A stretch of DNA of 50,402 nt from Chthoniobacterales bacterium (GCA_036569045.1 DATCRI010000065.1:1-50402); one strand, 5' to 3'. Numbered from the stretch's first letter, positions 17,111-25,397 are shown. Numbers and translations: made by a program. The notes: generated from the letters alone by a model not told the origin.

Positions 17111-17510
17111 AGCTTACTGGCCGCTTCTCGAGAATGTAACTGGGAGGGAGCTTGGCGGAGGAGGAAACCTGCGCGACGGGCAGGTTCGGAGACGCGGGCG
17201 CGATTTGCGGGGCGGTCGTGGCGCCGGCCGTGAGTGCGGAGCTGGCGGCGGGGCCCTGGGAATTGACGATCACGCCGGTGACGCCGAGAGCGGCCACAAG
17301 GATGCTGGCGTAGGCGATGGCGGGAACGCGGAAACTTTCGAGCCAGAGATTGGCGCGGTCCCAGGCGATCTGCCATACCGGGCGGCGGAGCATCTCGGCC
17401 CGCTGCCGGCGCTGAAACTCGAGGAGAAAATCGTCGAAGTAATCCTCGGGCGGCTGCTCGTAACGCTTCAGCCGGATCAGCTTCTGGATGTCGGTCAATT
17501 CTTCACTCAT
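17088..17510 (-). CDS. Small single-pass membrane protein, putative anti-sigma factor
   Basis: A 140-residue protein with a charged cytoplasmic N-terminus (EELTDIQKLIRLKRYEQPP, residues ~3-22), one membrane segment near residues 63-83 (VPAIAYASILVAALGVTGVIV), and a Ser/Ala/Pro-rich outer tail. I see no zinc-binding anti-sigma motif. The topology and position, 9 bases after an ECF sigma gene and overlapping a periplasmic PDZ protein gene, make an anti-sigma role likely but unproven. It could instead be a scaffold for the PDZ protein. Confidence 0.6.
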   Translation of the reverse strand: MSEELTDIQKLIRLKRYEQPPEDYFDDFLLEFQRRQRAEMLRRPVWQIAWDRANLWLESFRVPAIAYASILVAALGVTGVIVNSQGPAASSALTAGATTAPQIAPASPNLPVAQVSSSAKLPPSYILEKRPVSYDAPFSF

Positions 17511-17519
17511 GGCTGAATT

Positions 17520-18107
17520 TCAGGGTGCTCTAAACTCTTCGAGATAATTTTGCAACTGGCGATGCGCGTAGAACAGCCGGGAACGCACCGTGCCCTCGGA
17601 GATTCCAAGAATCCTGGCGATCTCGGCGTGGGGCATTCCCTGGATGTCGAACATGGTCACCACCGCTCTATGGTCATGAGACAGCTTCTGCATGACGTCG
17701 TTCAATTTTTTTTGAAGTTCGGACAGCGTGGCTTCCCGGCGCGGATCGGAGCCGGCAGTGGCCTCGATATAATCAGGGTCGTTCTCGATGTGGGCGTCGA
17801 CGTCGTCGAGGCTGGGACCGCGGCGGCGGTTGCGCTTCTTGAGGAAGTTGATCGTCATGTTCGCGGCGATCGTGTGGATCCAGGTGTAGAAGCTGGAGTC
17901 GCCGCGGAAGCCCTTGATCGAGCGGTAGGCCTTCAGGAAAATGTCCTGGAGAAGGTCGTTCGTCTCCTCGTGGTTCGAGGTCATGTTGTAGACGAGACCG
18001 TAGACGCGCGGACTGTAGCGGCGCACGAGCACGTCGAAGGCGGTGGCGTCGCCGTCTTTCGTGCGCGCGACCAGCTCGTCGTCCTTGGGCTCCAGTGGCT
18101 CGTCCAT
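17520..18107 (-). CDS. ECF-family RNA polymerase sigma factor
   Basis: A 195-residue sigma-70 family protein of the RpoE type. Region 2 is seen in AFDVLVRRYSPRVYGLVYNMT and EETNDLLQDIFLKAYRSIKGFRGDSSFYTWIHTIAANMTINFLKK. After a short acidic linker, region 4 has VVTMFDIQGMPHAEIARILGISEGTVRSRLFYAHRQL, a helix-turn-helix. It directs polymerase to its own regulon, probably including this operon, although I could not identify a clear ECF promoter upstream. The ATG at 18107 is preferred over a TTG six bases earlier. The downstream membrane protein and pseudoprotease suggest control by an envelope signal. Confidence 0.92.
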   Translation of the reverse strand: MDEPLEPKDDELVARTKDGDATAFDVLVRRYSPRVYGLVYNMTSNHEETNDLLQDIFLKAYRSIKGFRGDSSFYTWIHTIAANMTINFLKKRNRRRGPSLDDVDAHIENDPDYIEATAGSDPRREATLSELQKKLNDVMQKLSHDHRAVVTMFDIQGMPHAEIARILGISEGTVRSRLFYAHRQLQNYLEEFRAP

Positions 18108-18182
18108 GTGCAAAGGGAAAGACCGCCGATCCTAGCAGGCGAGGCGGCGCGTTGATAGCCGAGAGTTGGAATAACGGGAATC

Positions 18183-18974
18183 TCAGCCCACCATGCGGGG
18201 CAGCGCCCGGTGGAAAATCTCGATGAGCGCGCCGGCGGCGCCGCGGCCCGTATCGGTGACTTCGTCGTGGCTGAGGGTTTCTCCGGAGATGCCGGCCGCC
18301 CAGTTCGTGAGGCAGGAGAAGGCGGCGACCTCGATGCCGAGAGCCCGGGCCTGGATGGTCTCGGGCACGGTGGACATGCCGACGGCGTCGGTCCCGAGGG
18401 TGCGGAGCATGCGGACCTCGGCGGGCGTCTCGTATTGGGGGCCAAGGAGGCTCGCGTAGACGCCTTCGTGGAGGGGCACGCCGGCCTCGGTCGCGCTCTG
18501 GCGGAAAATTTCGCGGAGGCGCGGGCTGTAGGCGGCGGTGAGGTCGATGAAGTTCGGTCCGCCGAGGAGCGGCGTGGTGCCGGTGAGGTTGAGATGGTCG
18601 GAGAGCATCATCCACTGGCCGGGCGCGAACGCGGGATTCAGCGTGCCGGCGGCATTCGTGAGGATGAGGCGGTGAACGCCGAGGCGGTGGAGGAGGCGCA
18701 CGCCGGCAGTGACCTCGCGAGCGGTCCAGCCTTCGTAAAGATGGACGCGGCCGCGGCACAGGAGCAGCGGCTGGCCGTTTACGCGGGCGAGGGCAAAGGC
18801 GCCGGCATGACCGGGCACCTTCGAGGCGGGCAGGCCGGGAATGGAGTCGTAGGGAATGGTTGCCTCGATCTCGAGCGCGTCGGCAAAGGAGTTCAGGCCC
18901 GAGCCGAGAACGATGGCGACTTGCGCGCCGCAGCCCTCGAGGGCCTCGGGCAGAAGGGGGAACTCGGAACTCAT
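18183..18974 (-). CDS. Purine nucleoside phosphorylase (trimeric type)
   Basis: A 263-residue enzyme that splits purine nucleosides with phosphate, in purine salvage. Family motifs in order are VLGSGLNSFAD (phosphate loop), VPGHAG, RVHLYEGW, LTNAAGTLNP, and GPQYETPAEVRMLRTLGTDAVGMSTVPE, with the purine-site Asn in SCLTNWAAG. That Asn favours 6-oxopurines (inosine, guanosine) over adenosine in this family. It is in the same direction as eutBC (48 bases after eutC) and 75 bases before the sigma gene. It may be the last gene of a eut-pnp unit, but the spacing also allows its own promoter. Confidence 0.92.
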   Translation of the reverse strand: MSSEFPLLPEALEGCGAQVAIVLGSGLNSFADALEIEATIPYDSIPGLPASKVPGHAGAFALARVNGQPLLLCRGRVHLYEGWTAREVTAGVRLLHRLGVHRLILTNAAGTLNPAFAPGQWMMLSDHLNLTGTTPLLGGPNFIDLTAAYSPRLREIFRQSATEAGVPLHEGVYASLLGPQYETPAEVRMLRTLGTDAVGMSTVPETIQARALGIEVAAFSCLTNWAAGISGETLSHDEVTDTGRGAAGALIEIFHRALPRMVG

Positions 18975-19022
18975 GAAAGCGTGGTCCCAGAAACGGCGGC
19001 CGGCTGCAAGACGGGACGTGCG

Positions 19023-19829
19023 CTATTCGGCCAGGGGGATGGCTTTGGGAATGACGCCGCCGAGCAGCAGGTCGTCGCTGTTGTCCTTCAAATCCACGCC
19101 GGTGAGCTGCCGGCGGCGGGCGTTTTCCATGAGGTAGTGGAGCTTGAAGGCGGCGGTCTCGAAGTCGAGGCCGCCGGGGCGAACGTTCGAGATGCAGTTG
19201 CGCTCGGCGTCCGACCGGCCGACGCGCGGTCGATACGTGAGGTAGATGCCGAGGCTGTCGGGTGAGCTGAGGCCGGGGCGCTCGCCGATGAGCATGACGA
19301 CCATCTCGGCGTCGAAGATCTCGCCGATCTCGTCGCCGAGGGCCACGCGGGACTGGAGGGCGACGACGACGGGAGCCAGTCGCCACCCCGCGAGGCGCTC
19401 GTGCAGGACTTTCAGAAACGGGACGGCGTGACGGGACGGCGCGAAGGCGGAGAGGCCGTCGGCGACGACGATGACGGCGTCGATGGGGCCGGCAGGCCTG
19501 GCGGCAAGGAGGGCCTCGCGGCTGGCGTCATCCAGCCTGCGGCCGTAGTCGGGGCGGACGAGGTATTCGCGGCGTTCCTTCGCGGCGCTGTGGGCGCGGA
19601 GCGTGGGGAAACCGGCGTCGCCGAGTTGCGTGGCGATGGCGTCGGCGTCCATCGGGACGTGCACGGCGTCGCGGGCCTGGGCATGGGCGAGGCCGAAGTC
19701 GAGCACGGCGTCCGTCGGCAGACTTTCGCCGGTGCGACCGAGGGCGATGCGGGCGTCGGTGAATTTGCGCAGGCCCTGCCAGGGATTCGTTTCGACAGGA
19801 TCGCGGCGGGCGAGGGGATCGAAACTCAT
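19023..19829 (-). CDS. eutC: Ethanolamine ammonia-lyase small subunit
   Basis: The 268-residue small subunit of the adenosylcobalamin-dependent enzyme that turns ethanolamine into acetaldehyde and ammonia. It shows the EutC pattern: an opening helix with LRKFTDARIALGRTGESLP, then REYLVRPDYGRRL, VVADGLSA, MLIGERPGLSSPDSLGIYLTYRPRVG and RNCISNVRPGGL. Its start forms an ATGA overlap with the eutB stop, so the two subunits are translationally coupled. The eutA reactivase and microcompartment genes are not in the window. Confidence 0.95.
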   Translation of the reverse strand: MSFDPLARRDPVETNPWQGLRKFTDARIALGRTGESLPTDAVLDFGLAHAQARDAVHVPMDADAIATQLGDAGFPTLRAHSAAKERREYLVRPDYGRRLDDASREALLAARPAGPIDAVIVVADGLSAFAPSRHAVPFLKVLHERLAGWRLAPVVVALQSRVALGDEIGEIFDAEMVVMLIGERPGLSSPDSLGIYLTYRPRVGRSDAERNCISNVRPGGLDFETAAFKLHYLMENARRRQLTGVDLKDNSDDLLLGGVIPKAIPLAE

Positions 19830-21220
19830 GCGGCGGCGGAAAGGTTACTGGCGTGGCGGAGCAGGGGCTGGCCGGCTGACAGGCGGCTGAGGCGACCGGC
19901 GGCGTCGGTCATTTGCATGCGCTCGAGCCATTCCTCGAACTCCGGCGCGCGGCGCAGGGAGAGGGCGCGGCGGACGTAGAGCGAATCGTGGAAGGACGTG
20001 CTCTGGTAGTTGAGCATGATGTCGTCGGCGCCGGGAATGCCCATGATGAAGGTGAGGCCGGCGACGCCGAGGAGCGTGAGCAGGCTGTCCATGTCGTCCT
20101 GGTCGGCCTCGGCATGGTTCGTGTAGCAGACGTCGCAGCCCATCGGGACGCCGAGGAGCTTCGCGCAGAAGTGGTCCTCGAGGCCGGCGCGGATGATCTG
20201 CTTGCCGTCGTAAAGGTATTCCGGGCCGATGAAGCCGACGACCGTGTTCACGAGGAACGGGTTGAATTTTCGCGCGACGGCGTAGGCGCGGGCCTCGCAG
20301 GTTTGCTGGTCCACGCCGTGGTGGGCGTTGGCGGAAAGCGCGCTGCCCTGGCCGGTCTCGAAATACATGCAGTTGTCGCCGACGGTGCCGCGCTTGAGCG
20401 CGAGCGTGGCTTCGTGGGCCTCCTGCAGGAGCGAGAGACTGATGCCGAAACTGCGGTTGGCTTTCTCGGTGCCGGCGATGGATTGGAACGTGAGGTCGAC
20501 GGGCGCGCCGAGTTCCGCGGCCTTGATGGTATTCGTGACGTGGGTGAGGACGCATGACTGCGTCGGCACGTCGTATTCGAGGCGGAAGTCGTCGATCATC
20601 CGCAGCAACGTCACGATGGCGGGAAGGCTGTCGGTGGCGGGATTGATGCCGATCATGGCGTCGCCGCAGCCATAGAGCAGGCCGTCGAGCATGGAGGCGG
20701 CAATGCCTTTCGCGTCGTCGGTGGGATGGTTCGGCTGGAGGCGCACGGAGATGCGGCCGGGCAGGCCCATCGTGTTACGGAAGCGCGTGACGACGCGGCA
20801 TTTCTGCGCGACGAGGATGAGATCCTGGTTGCGCATGATCTTGCTCACGGCGGCGGCCATCTCCGGGATGATTCCCGGGGCGACGCGGACGAGCGTGGCG
20901 CTGTCGGCGAGGTCGCTGAGCAGCCAGTTTCGGAAATCGCCGACGGTGAGGTGGGAGATTTCCGCGAAGGCGATCGCGTCGTGCTCGTCGAAAATGAGGC
21001 GGGTGACTTCGTCGTGCTCGTAGGGGATGAGCGGCTCTTCGAGAAAGCGCTTGAGCGGCACCTCGGCGAGAGCGCGCCTGGCGGCCATGCGTTCCTCCTC
21101 GGTGGCGGCGGCGATTCCCGCGAGGTAGTCGCCCGACCGCGCGGGACTGGCCTTGGCCATCAGCTCCTTGAGGTCGGCGAAGCGATGGGTGCGGATGCCG
21201 ATGGTGTGCTGATACGACAT
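19826..21220 (-). CDS. eutB: Ethanolamine ammonia-lyase large subunit
   Basis: The 464-residue catalytic subunit of ethanolamine ammonia-lyase, a TIM barrel that binds the substrate and adenosylcobalamin with EutC. Long EutB-type runs are visible, such as YGCGDAMIGINPATDS, SIAGTEKANRSFGISL, MYFETGQGSALSANAHHG and CDVCYTNHAEADQDDM. The ATG at 21220 (MSYQHT) is chosen over a start 13 codons earlier, because family members begin close to this point. The upstream 138 bases hold no cobalamin riboswitch that I can recognise. With only eutBC present, the acetaldehyde formed would have to be handled by enzymes encoded elsewhere. Confidence 0.95.
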   Translation of the reverse strand: MSYQHTIGIRTHRFADLKELMAKASPARSGDYLAGIAAATEEERMAARRALAEVPLKRFLEEPLIPYEHDEVTRLIFDEHDAIAFAEISHLTVGDFRNWLLSDLADSATLVRVAPGIIPEMAAAVSKIMRNQDLILVAQKCRVVTRFRNTMGLPGRISVRLQPNHPTDDAKGIAASMLDGLLYGCGDAMIGINPATDSLPAIVTLLRMIDDFRLEYDVPTQSCVLTHVTNTIKAAELGAPVDLTFQSIAGTEKANRSFGISLSLLQEAHEATLALKRGTVGDNCMYFETGQGSALSANAHHGVDQQTCEARAYAVARKFNPFLVNTVVGFIGPEYLYDGKQIIRAGLEDHFCAKLLGVPMGCDVCYTNHAEADQDDMDSLLTLLGVAGLTFIMGIPGADDIMLNYQSTSFHDSLYVRRALSLRRAPEFEEWLERMQMTDAAGRLSRLSAGQPLLRHASNLSAAA

Positions 21221-21351
21221 TTCGGGATTTGCCTGTTGGGTTGGTCCCGGGCGCTGCAAATCGGGCGACAGCCCCGGTCATCCGGCGGCTCGGGATGTTG
21301 GGAGACTGGCAGCACGAAGCATGCCGGAGGTTTTGTGGCGAGCGTTGCGGA

Positions 21352-21366
21352 TTTCCTGTCAGGAAA
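21352..21366. other. 15-base palindrome around the AlkD-like gene stop
   Basis: TTTCCTG and CAGGAAA flank a single central base, and the repeat spans the stop codon of the AlkD-like gene. It lies 132 bases upstream of eutB. It could be an operator for eutB or simply chance; there is no T tract to make it a terminator. Confidence 0.3.
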
Positions 21367-22093
21367 CTGGCTTCCCGATCCGCGGCCGCGCGAGATAGGC
21401 CGATCGCGTGGTGGCGGGAAGCCTCTCGATCGCGTAGCGGAGCAGGGTGCGCGGAGCCGAGGCGGCGTGTTGATCGAGAAATGTCCTCAATACGGCTTCG
21501 TCCCGGTTGCCGACTTCGCGAAGCATCCAGCCGACGGCCTTGTGCATGAGGTCGTGCTCGTCGGGCAGGAGGGTTTTCGCGAGGGCGAGGGTGGTCGAGA
21601 AATCGCCGGCGCGGATGAAGGCGAACGTCGCGAGGATGGCGATGCGGCGGTCCCAGAGACTCGGGGAGGCGGCGAGCCGGTCGAGGATGGAACGGTCGCG
21701 ATCGAGCAGCCAGGGGCCGAGGAGCAACGGCGCCGAGGAGTCGACGAGATCCCAGTTGTTCACGAATTTCTTCTCGCGGAGGAAGGTCTCGACGAGGCGT
21801 TCCCGCTCGCTTGCGCGGCGTTGGTAGCGGCGGACAAGGACAAGCAGGGCGAGCAGCCGCTCTTCGTGAATCGGCGAGCGGAGCAGGGTGACAATGTCGC
21901 GCTCCGCGAGGCGGTCGCTGTCACGCGCGATCCGTCGGGTGTCGGGCACTTTCACGCCGAGGAAAATGTCTCCCTCGGCGTAGTCGCCCGGTCCGGTTTT
22001 GAAGAATCGGCGCGCCTGGATGGCGCGCTCCGGGCTGGCGGCGGCGTGGAGCGCGCCCCGGATGGCCCGCAATTCCGACGACTCAGCGGCCAC
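21359..22093 (-). CDS. DNA alkylation repair protein, AlkD-like
   Basis: A HEAT-like repeat glycosylase family protein of about 244 residues. The diagnostic run is ARRFFKTGPGDYAEGDIFLGVKVPDTRR near the N-terminus, then helical repeats with EERLLALLVLVRRY, NNWDLVDSSAP, LWDRRIAILATFAFIRAGDF, and HDLMHKAVGWMLREVGNRD. The family includes 3-methyladenine and 7-methylguanine glycosylases. The start is uncertain: GTG at 22093 overlaps panE by 11 bases and TTG at 22072 is equally possible; there is no ATG. It is the third gene of the unit with the deacetylase-like gene and panE. Confidence 0.85.
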   Translation of the reverse strand: MAAESSELRAIRGALHAAASPERAIQARRFFKTGPGDYAEGDIFLGVKVPDTRRIARDSDRLAERDIVTLLRSPIHEERLLALLVLVRRYQRRASERERLVETFLREKKFVNNWDLVDSSAPLLLGPWLLDRDRSILDRLAASPSLWDRRIAILATFAFIRAGDFSTTLALAKTLLPDEHDLMHKAVGWMLREVGNRDEAVLRTFLDQHAASAPRTLLRYAIERLPATTRSAYLARPRIGKPVS

Positions 22094-22994
22094 GGGATTT
22101 TTCGACCGCGACGAGGCGAGCGAGAAGATTCTCGAGATGCGGCACGGGCACGTCGGCGGTCCCGGCGCGGCGAAGCGGCTCTCCCCAGATGGCCTCGATC
22201 TCGAGTTCGCGGCCGGCGAGATAGTCGACGAGCGTCGATGGCTGGTAGGCGCCCATGGCGCGGGTCCGCGCGATCTGTTCGTCGATGAATGCTTCGGGAA
22301 TCGGGTAGCCGAGGGCGCCGGCGGCGGCAATCGTCTCTCGCATGAGGGCGATGACCTCGTCGAGGTGGCTGGCGAGGAGAATGTCGACGGCAACGCCGCC
22401 TTCGGCGACGGCGAGGCCGTTGAACGGGATGTTCCAGACGAGCTTCTTCCAGCGTTCCGCGGCGAGATTCTCCACGACGCGGGTTTCGATGCCGGCGCGG
22501 CGGAAGGCATCTGCGACGTGCTCCGTGCGCGGCTGCGGAGTTTGTCCGAACTCCCCGATGGAGATCGTGCCGTGGCCAAAATGGTCGACCTGCGCGGGCG
22601 AGCGCCGGGTGAGGCAGACGAAGCACAGCGCGCCGAGCACGCGGCCGGCGCCGAACTGCGCGGCGAGGGTGTCGTCGCTGCCGAGGCCATTCTGGAGCGT
22701 GAGAAGTCGCGTCTCCGGGCCGAGCAGCGGAGGGATGAGTTTCCCGAGGATGGCGTTCTGCGTGGTCTTGAGCGCCACGATGACGAGGTCGCACGGGCCG
22801 ATGGTTTCCGTGTCGCGATGGGCGGCGACGGGGTGAAGGTGATAGTCGCCTGCGGGGCTGAAGACACGGATGCCATTGCGAGTCGCCTCTTCGTAGCCCG
22901 ACCGCAGAAGGAAATGAACGTCTTCGCCCGCCGCGGCGAGCACTGTCCCGTAGTAGAGGCCGATCGAGCCGGCGCCGAGGATGGCAATCTTCAT
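22083..22994 (-). CDS. panE: 2-dehydropantoate 2-reductase (ketopantoate reductase)
   Basis: A 303-residue NADPH-dependent reductase that makes pantoate for coenzyme A synthesis. It shows the N-terminal IAILGAGSIGLYYGTVLA, then DLVIVALKTTQ, LLTLQNGLG and the catalytic Lys in ERWKKLVWNIPFN, followed by GYPIPEAFID and the substrate-side helix. All are standard for the family, though some relatives act on other 2-keto acids. It is tied to the upstream deacetylase-like gene by an ATGA overlap. A CoaB-like gene, a later step of the same pathway, lies at 37.1 kb. Confidence 0.88.
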   Translation of the reverse strand: MKIAILGAGSIGLYYGTVLAAAGEDVHFLLRSGYEEATRNGIRVFSPAGDYHLHPVAAHRDTETIGPCDLVIVALKTTQNAILGKLIPPLLGPETRLLTLQNGLGSDDTLAAQFGAGRVLGALCFVCLTRRSPAQVDHFGHGTISIGEFGQTPQPRTEHVADAFRRAGIETRVVENLAAERWKKLVWNIPFNGLAVAEGGVAVDILLASHLDEVIALMRETIAAAGALGYPIPEAFIDEQIARTRAMGAYQPSTLVDYLAGRELEIEAIWGEPLRRAGTADVPVPHLENLLARLVAVEKSRGR

Positions 22995-23899
22995 GAACGC
23001 GGGATGAGGGATTGGGCGGCGATGCGAATGGTCTGCGCGTGGAGGCGGGCGGTGTGATCGGTCTCGCGGTTGTAGCCTCCACCGTAGAGGACGACGAGCG
23101 GGATTCGGCGATCGGTGAAGAGGGCGGTTACAAACCGGTCACGGGTGGCGAGCTCCTGGGCGGAGAGCTGGAGCTGGCCAAAGCGGTCGTTGCGGTGCGG
23201 ATCAGCTCCGGAGATCCAGAAGCAGAGGTCCGGCGCGAAGGTTTCGACCGCGTCGGGCAGGGAGCGGGCGAGGGCGTCGAGAAAGGCGGCGCCGGCGGCG
23301 AAGCGATCGAGCGGGACGTCGAGCGAGCCGGGGATCTTGCGGGACGGGTAGTTCGCGCCGACATGGATCGAGTAGGTGAAGACGCGATCGTCGTGCGGAA
23401 AAATGGCGTGCGTCCCGTTGCCCTGGTGGGCGTCGGTATCGCAGACGAAAATGCGGAGCCCGGGGTGGCTCGCATGCAGGTCGCGGATGGTGATGGCGAC
23501 ATCGTTGAGAACGCAGAAGCCTTCGCCGTGGTCGGGGAAGGCGTGGTGGGTGCCGCCGGCGAGGTTTGCGGCGATGCCGTGAGCGAGCGCGTGCCATGCG
23601 GCGCGGCGGGTGCCCTCGACTTCGAGCGCGCTGCGGCGATAGAGCGCTTCGCCGGGCGGCAGGCCGAGCTGGGTGGTCTCGCGCGAGGTGAGCGAGCCGG
23701 CGCGTAGTCTCTGCAGGTAGCCCGCCTCATGGACGCGGGCGATGATGGCGTCGTCGCACGGTTCGACCTCCTCGATGTCCGCGGCATCGAGATGGCCCGA
23801 GTCGAGCAGAAGGCGATGCGCTTCCGGAAATTTCCGCATGGGGAACGGATGGCCGTCCGGCAGCGGGAAATGGTAATCCGGGGAATAGAAGCAGCGCAT
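22991..23899 (-). CDS. Histone deacetylase family protein (AcuC/HDAC-like)
   Basis: A 302-residue zinc-dependent amidohydrolase fold. Zinc and catalytic residues are visible: GGTHHAFPDHGEGFCVLND (His pair), CDTDAHQGNGT (Asp and His ligands), GADPHRND (Asp ligand) and YGGGYN (Tyr). The N-terminus FYSPDYHFPLPDGHPFPM is typical of a bacterial branch that also deacetylates small amides or protein lysines. The substrate is unknown. The ATG at 23899 is preferred for its match to family starts; ATG 23911 would add four residues. It heads the unit with panE and the AlkD-like gene. Confidence 0.88.
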   Translation of the reverse strand: MRCFYSPDYHFPLPDGHPFPMRKFPEAHRLLLDSGHLDAADIEEVEPCDDAIIARVHEAGYLQRLRAGSLTSRETTQLGLPPGEALYRRSALEVEGTRRAAWHALAHGIAANLAGGTHHAFPDHGEGFCVLNDVAITIRDLHASHPGLRIFVCDTDAHQGNGTHAIFPHDDRVFTYSIHVGANYPSRKIPGSLDVPLDRFAAGAAFLDALARSLPDAVETFAPDLCFWISGADPHRNDRFGQLQLSAQELATRDRFVTALFTDRRIPLVVLYGGGYNRETDHTARLHAQTIRIAAQSLIPRS

Positions 23900-23940
23900 C
23901 GTTGCCAGCATACGCGGGAGTGAAAGCCCGGAAAACGCCG

Positions 23941-23962
23941 AAGGCCGGCTTGCGCCGGCCTT
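23941..23962 (-). terminator. Hairpin terminator candidate after ndh
   Basis: A perfect 9-bp stem (AAGGCCGGC / GCCGGCCTT) with a 4-base loop lies between the stop of ndh and the start of the deacetylase-like gene. On the minus strand the stem is followed shortly by a short GTTTT run. The T tract is weak, but position and stem strength fit a terminator for ndh. Confidence 0.5.
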
Positions 23963-24015
23963 GAAACTCGCTCCCGCCGGAAATCCGACGGGCTCGATGG
24001 CGTGAACCTCGAGGG

Positions 24016-25317
24016 TTAGCTCTTTCCCTGCAGATCCTGGATCGGCTCGGTGATGACGCGAGCTCCGCGCGAGAAGGTCAGGAAGGCCCAGCCCCATTGC
24101 AGGAAGACGATCACGCGATTACGGAAACCGATGAGGAAGAAAAGGTGAATGAAGGCCCAAGTGAGCCATGCGAAGGTGCCGCTGAAGCGGATGCCCTTGA
24201 TGTCGGCGACGCCGGCGTGCCGTCCGATCGTGGCGAGGCTGCCCTTGTCGAGATACCAGAAAGGCTCGGTCGCCTTGCCGGCGATCTGACGCGCGACGTT
24301 CTTGCCGGCGTGCTTGCCCATCTGCATCGCGGCGGGCGCGACGCCGGGAACGGGCTTGCCCTTCTTGTCCTTCACGAAGGCCATGTCGCCAATCGCGTAG
24401 ATTTCCGGGCGACCTGGGATGGTGAGGTCCTGATTGACGACGGCGCGGCCGGGGCGGTCCGTCTCGCAGCCGAGCTGCTTGACGAGCGGCGAGGCGGTGT
24501 TGCCGGCGGCCCAGATGACGGTGTGGGCGGCGAGGCGTTCACCCTTGAGCTCGACCCAGCGGTAACCCATGTCGGTGACCGGCGTGTTGACGAGCACTTC
24601 GACGCGCAGGCCTTCGAGCTGCTTCTTTGCGCTGGCGGAGAGGCTCTCGTGGAAGGGCGGAAGGACGCGCGGACCGGCCTCGACGAGGATGATGCGGGCG
24701 CTGGTAGGGTCGATGCGGCGGAAATCCCGCTTCAGCGTGGTGTGGGCGAGCTCGGCGATGGCGCCGGCAAGCTCCAGACCGGTGGGGCCGGCGCCGACGA
24801 CGACGAAGGTGAGCGCGCTGCGGCGTTTTTCCTCGTCTTCGTATTTCTCGGCCTGTTCGAAGGCGGTGAGGACGCGGTGCTTGATGTCGATCGCGTCGTG
24901 CAGGCTCTTCAGACCGGGAGCAAATTCCTCCCACTGGTCCTTGCCGAAATACGAGTGGCGAGCGCCGGCGGCGACGATGAGATAGTCGTATTTGATCGTG
25001 CGGCCCGTGGTGATGACCTCCTTCGTGTCGGGACGAATCTCCCGGACCGAGGACATGGCTACCGTCGTGTTCTGCTGATCGCGAAGAATGGAACGAATCG
25101 GCTTCGCGATATCCGCCGGCGAGAGTTCCGACGTGGCCACCTGATACAGCAGCGGCTGGAAGAGGTGGTGGTTCGTGCGATCAAGCAGGATGACCTTCGC
25201 GGGCGCATCGCGCAACGCGACGGCGGCGCTCAGGCCACCAAATCCTCCTCCGATGATGACGACGACGGGTTGGCTTGCATTTTGGGGGCCGGCTGTGGAT
25301 GTTGGCGATTGATTCAC
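24016..25317 (-). CDS. ndh: Type II NADH dehydrogenase (NDH-2)
   Basis: A ~433-residue FAD enzyme at the inner face of the membrane that passes electrons from NADH to quinone without pumping protons. The FAD motif is VVVIIGGGFGGLSAAVAL near the start, the NADH motif is VVVGAGPTGLELAGAIAEL, and the second FAD site is EIYAIGDMAFV. The quinone-side motif is APAAMQMGKHAGKNVA. The C-terminus has a hydrophobic hairpin (FAWLTWAFIHLFFLIGFRNRVIVFLQWGWAF) for membrane binding. The start is not fixed: GTG 25317 (used) or TTG 25356. It is divergent from nuoD, another route for NADH oxidation. Confidence 0.9.
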   Translation of the reverse strand: MNQSPTSTAGPQNASQPVVVIIGGGFGGLSAAVALRDAPAKVILLDRTNHHLFQPLLYQVATSELSPADIAKPIRSILRDQQNTTVAMSSVREIRPDTKEVITTGRTIKYDYLIVAAGARHSYFGKDQWEEFAPGLKSLHDAIDIKHRVLTAFEQAEKYEDEEKRRSALTFVVVGAGPTGLELAGAIAELAHTTLKRDFRRIDPTSARIILVEAGPRVLPPFHESLSASAKKQLEGLRVEVLVNTPVTDMGYRWVELKGERLAAHTVIWAAGNTASPLVKQLGCETDRPGRAVVNQDLTIPGRPEIYAIGDMAFVKDKKGKPVPGVAPAAMQMGKHAGKNVARQIAGKATEPFWYLDKGSLATIGRHAGVADIKGIRFSGTFAWLTWAFIHLFFLIGFRNRVIVFLQWGWAFLTFSRGARVITEPIQDLQGKS

Positions 25318-25397
25318 GGGCGCCGTGAAATTTTCATAAAGCGCGCTTCGGATCAAAGCTGAAATCGAAATCTTCGTTCAATCCCCACCCGGAATCC

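Noticed and set aside
21221-21358. Possible cobalamin riboswitch upstream of eutB
   Set aside because: The interval is short and I could not find the conserved B12-box pattern on the minus strand. A covariance-model search would decide.
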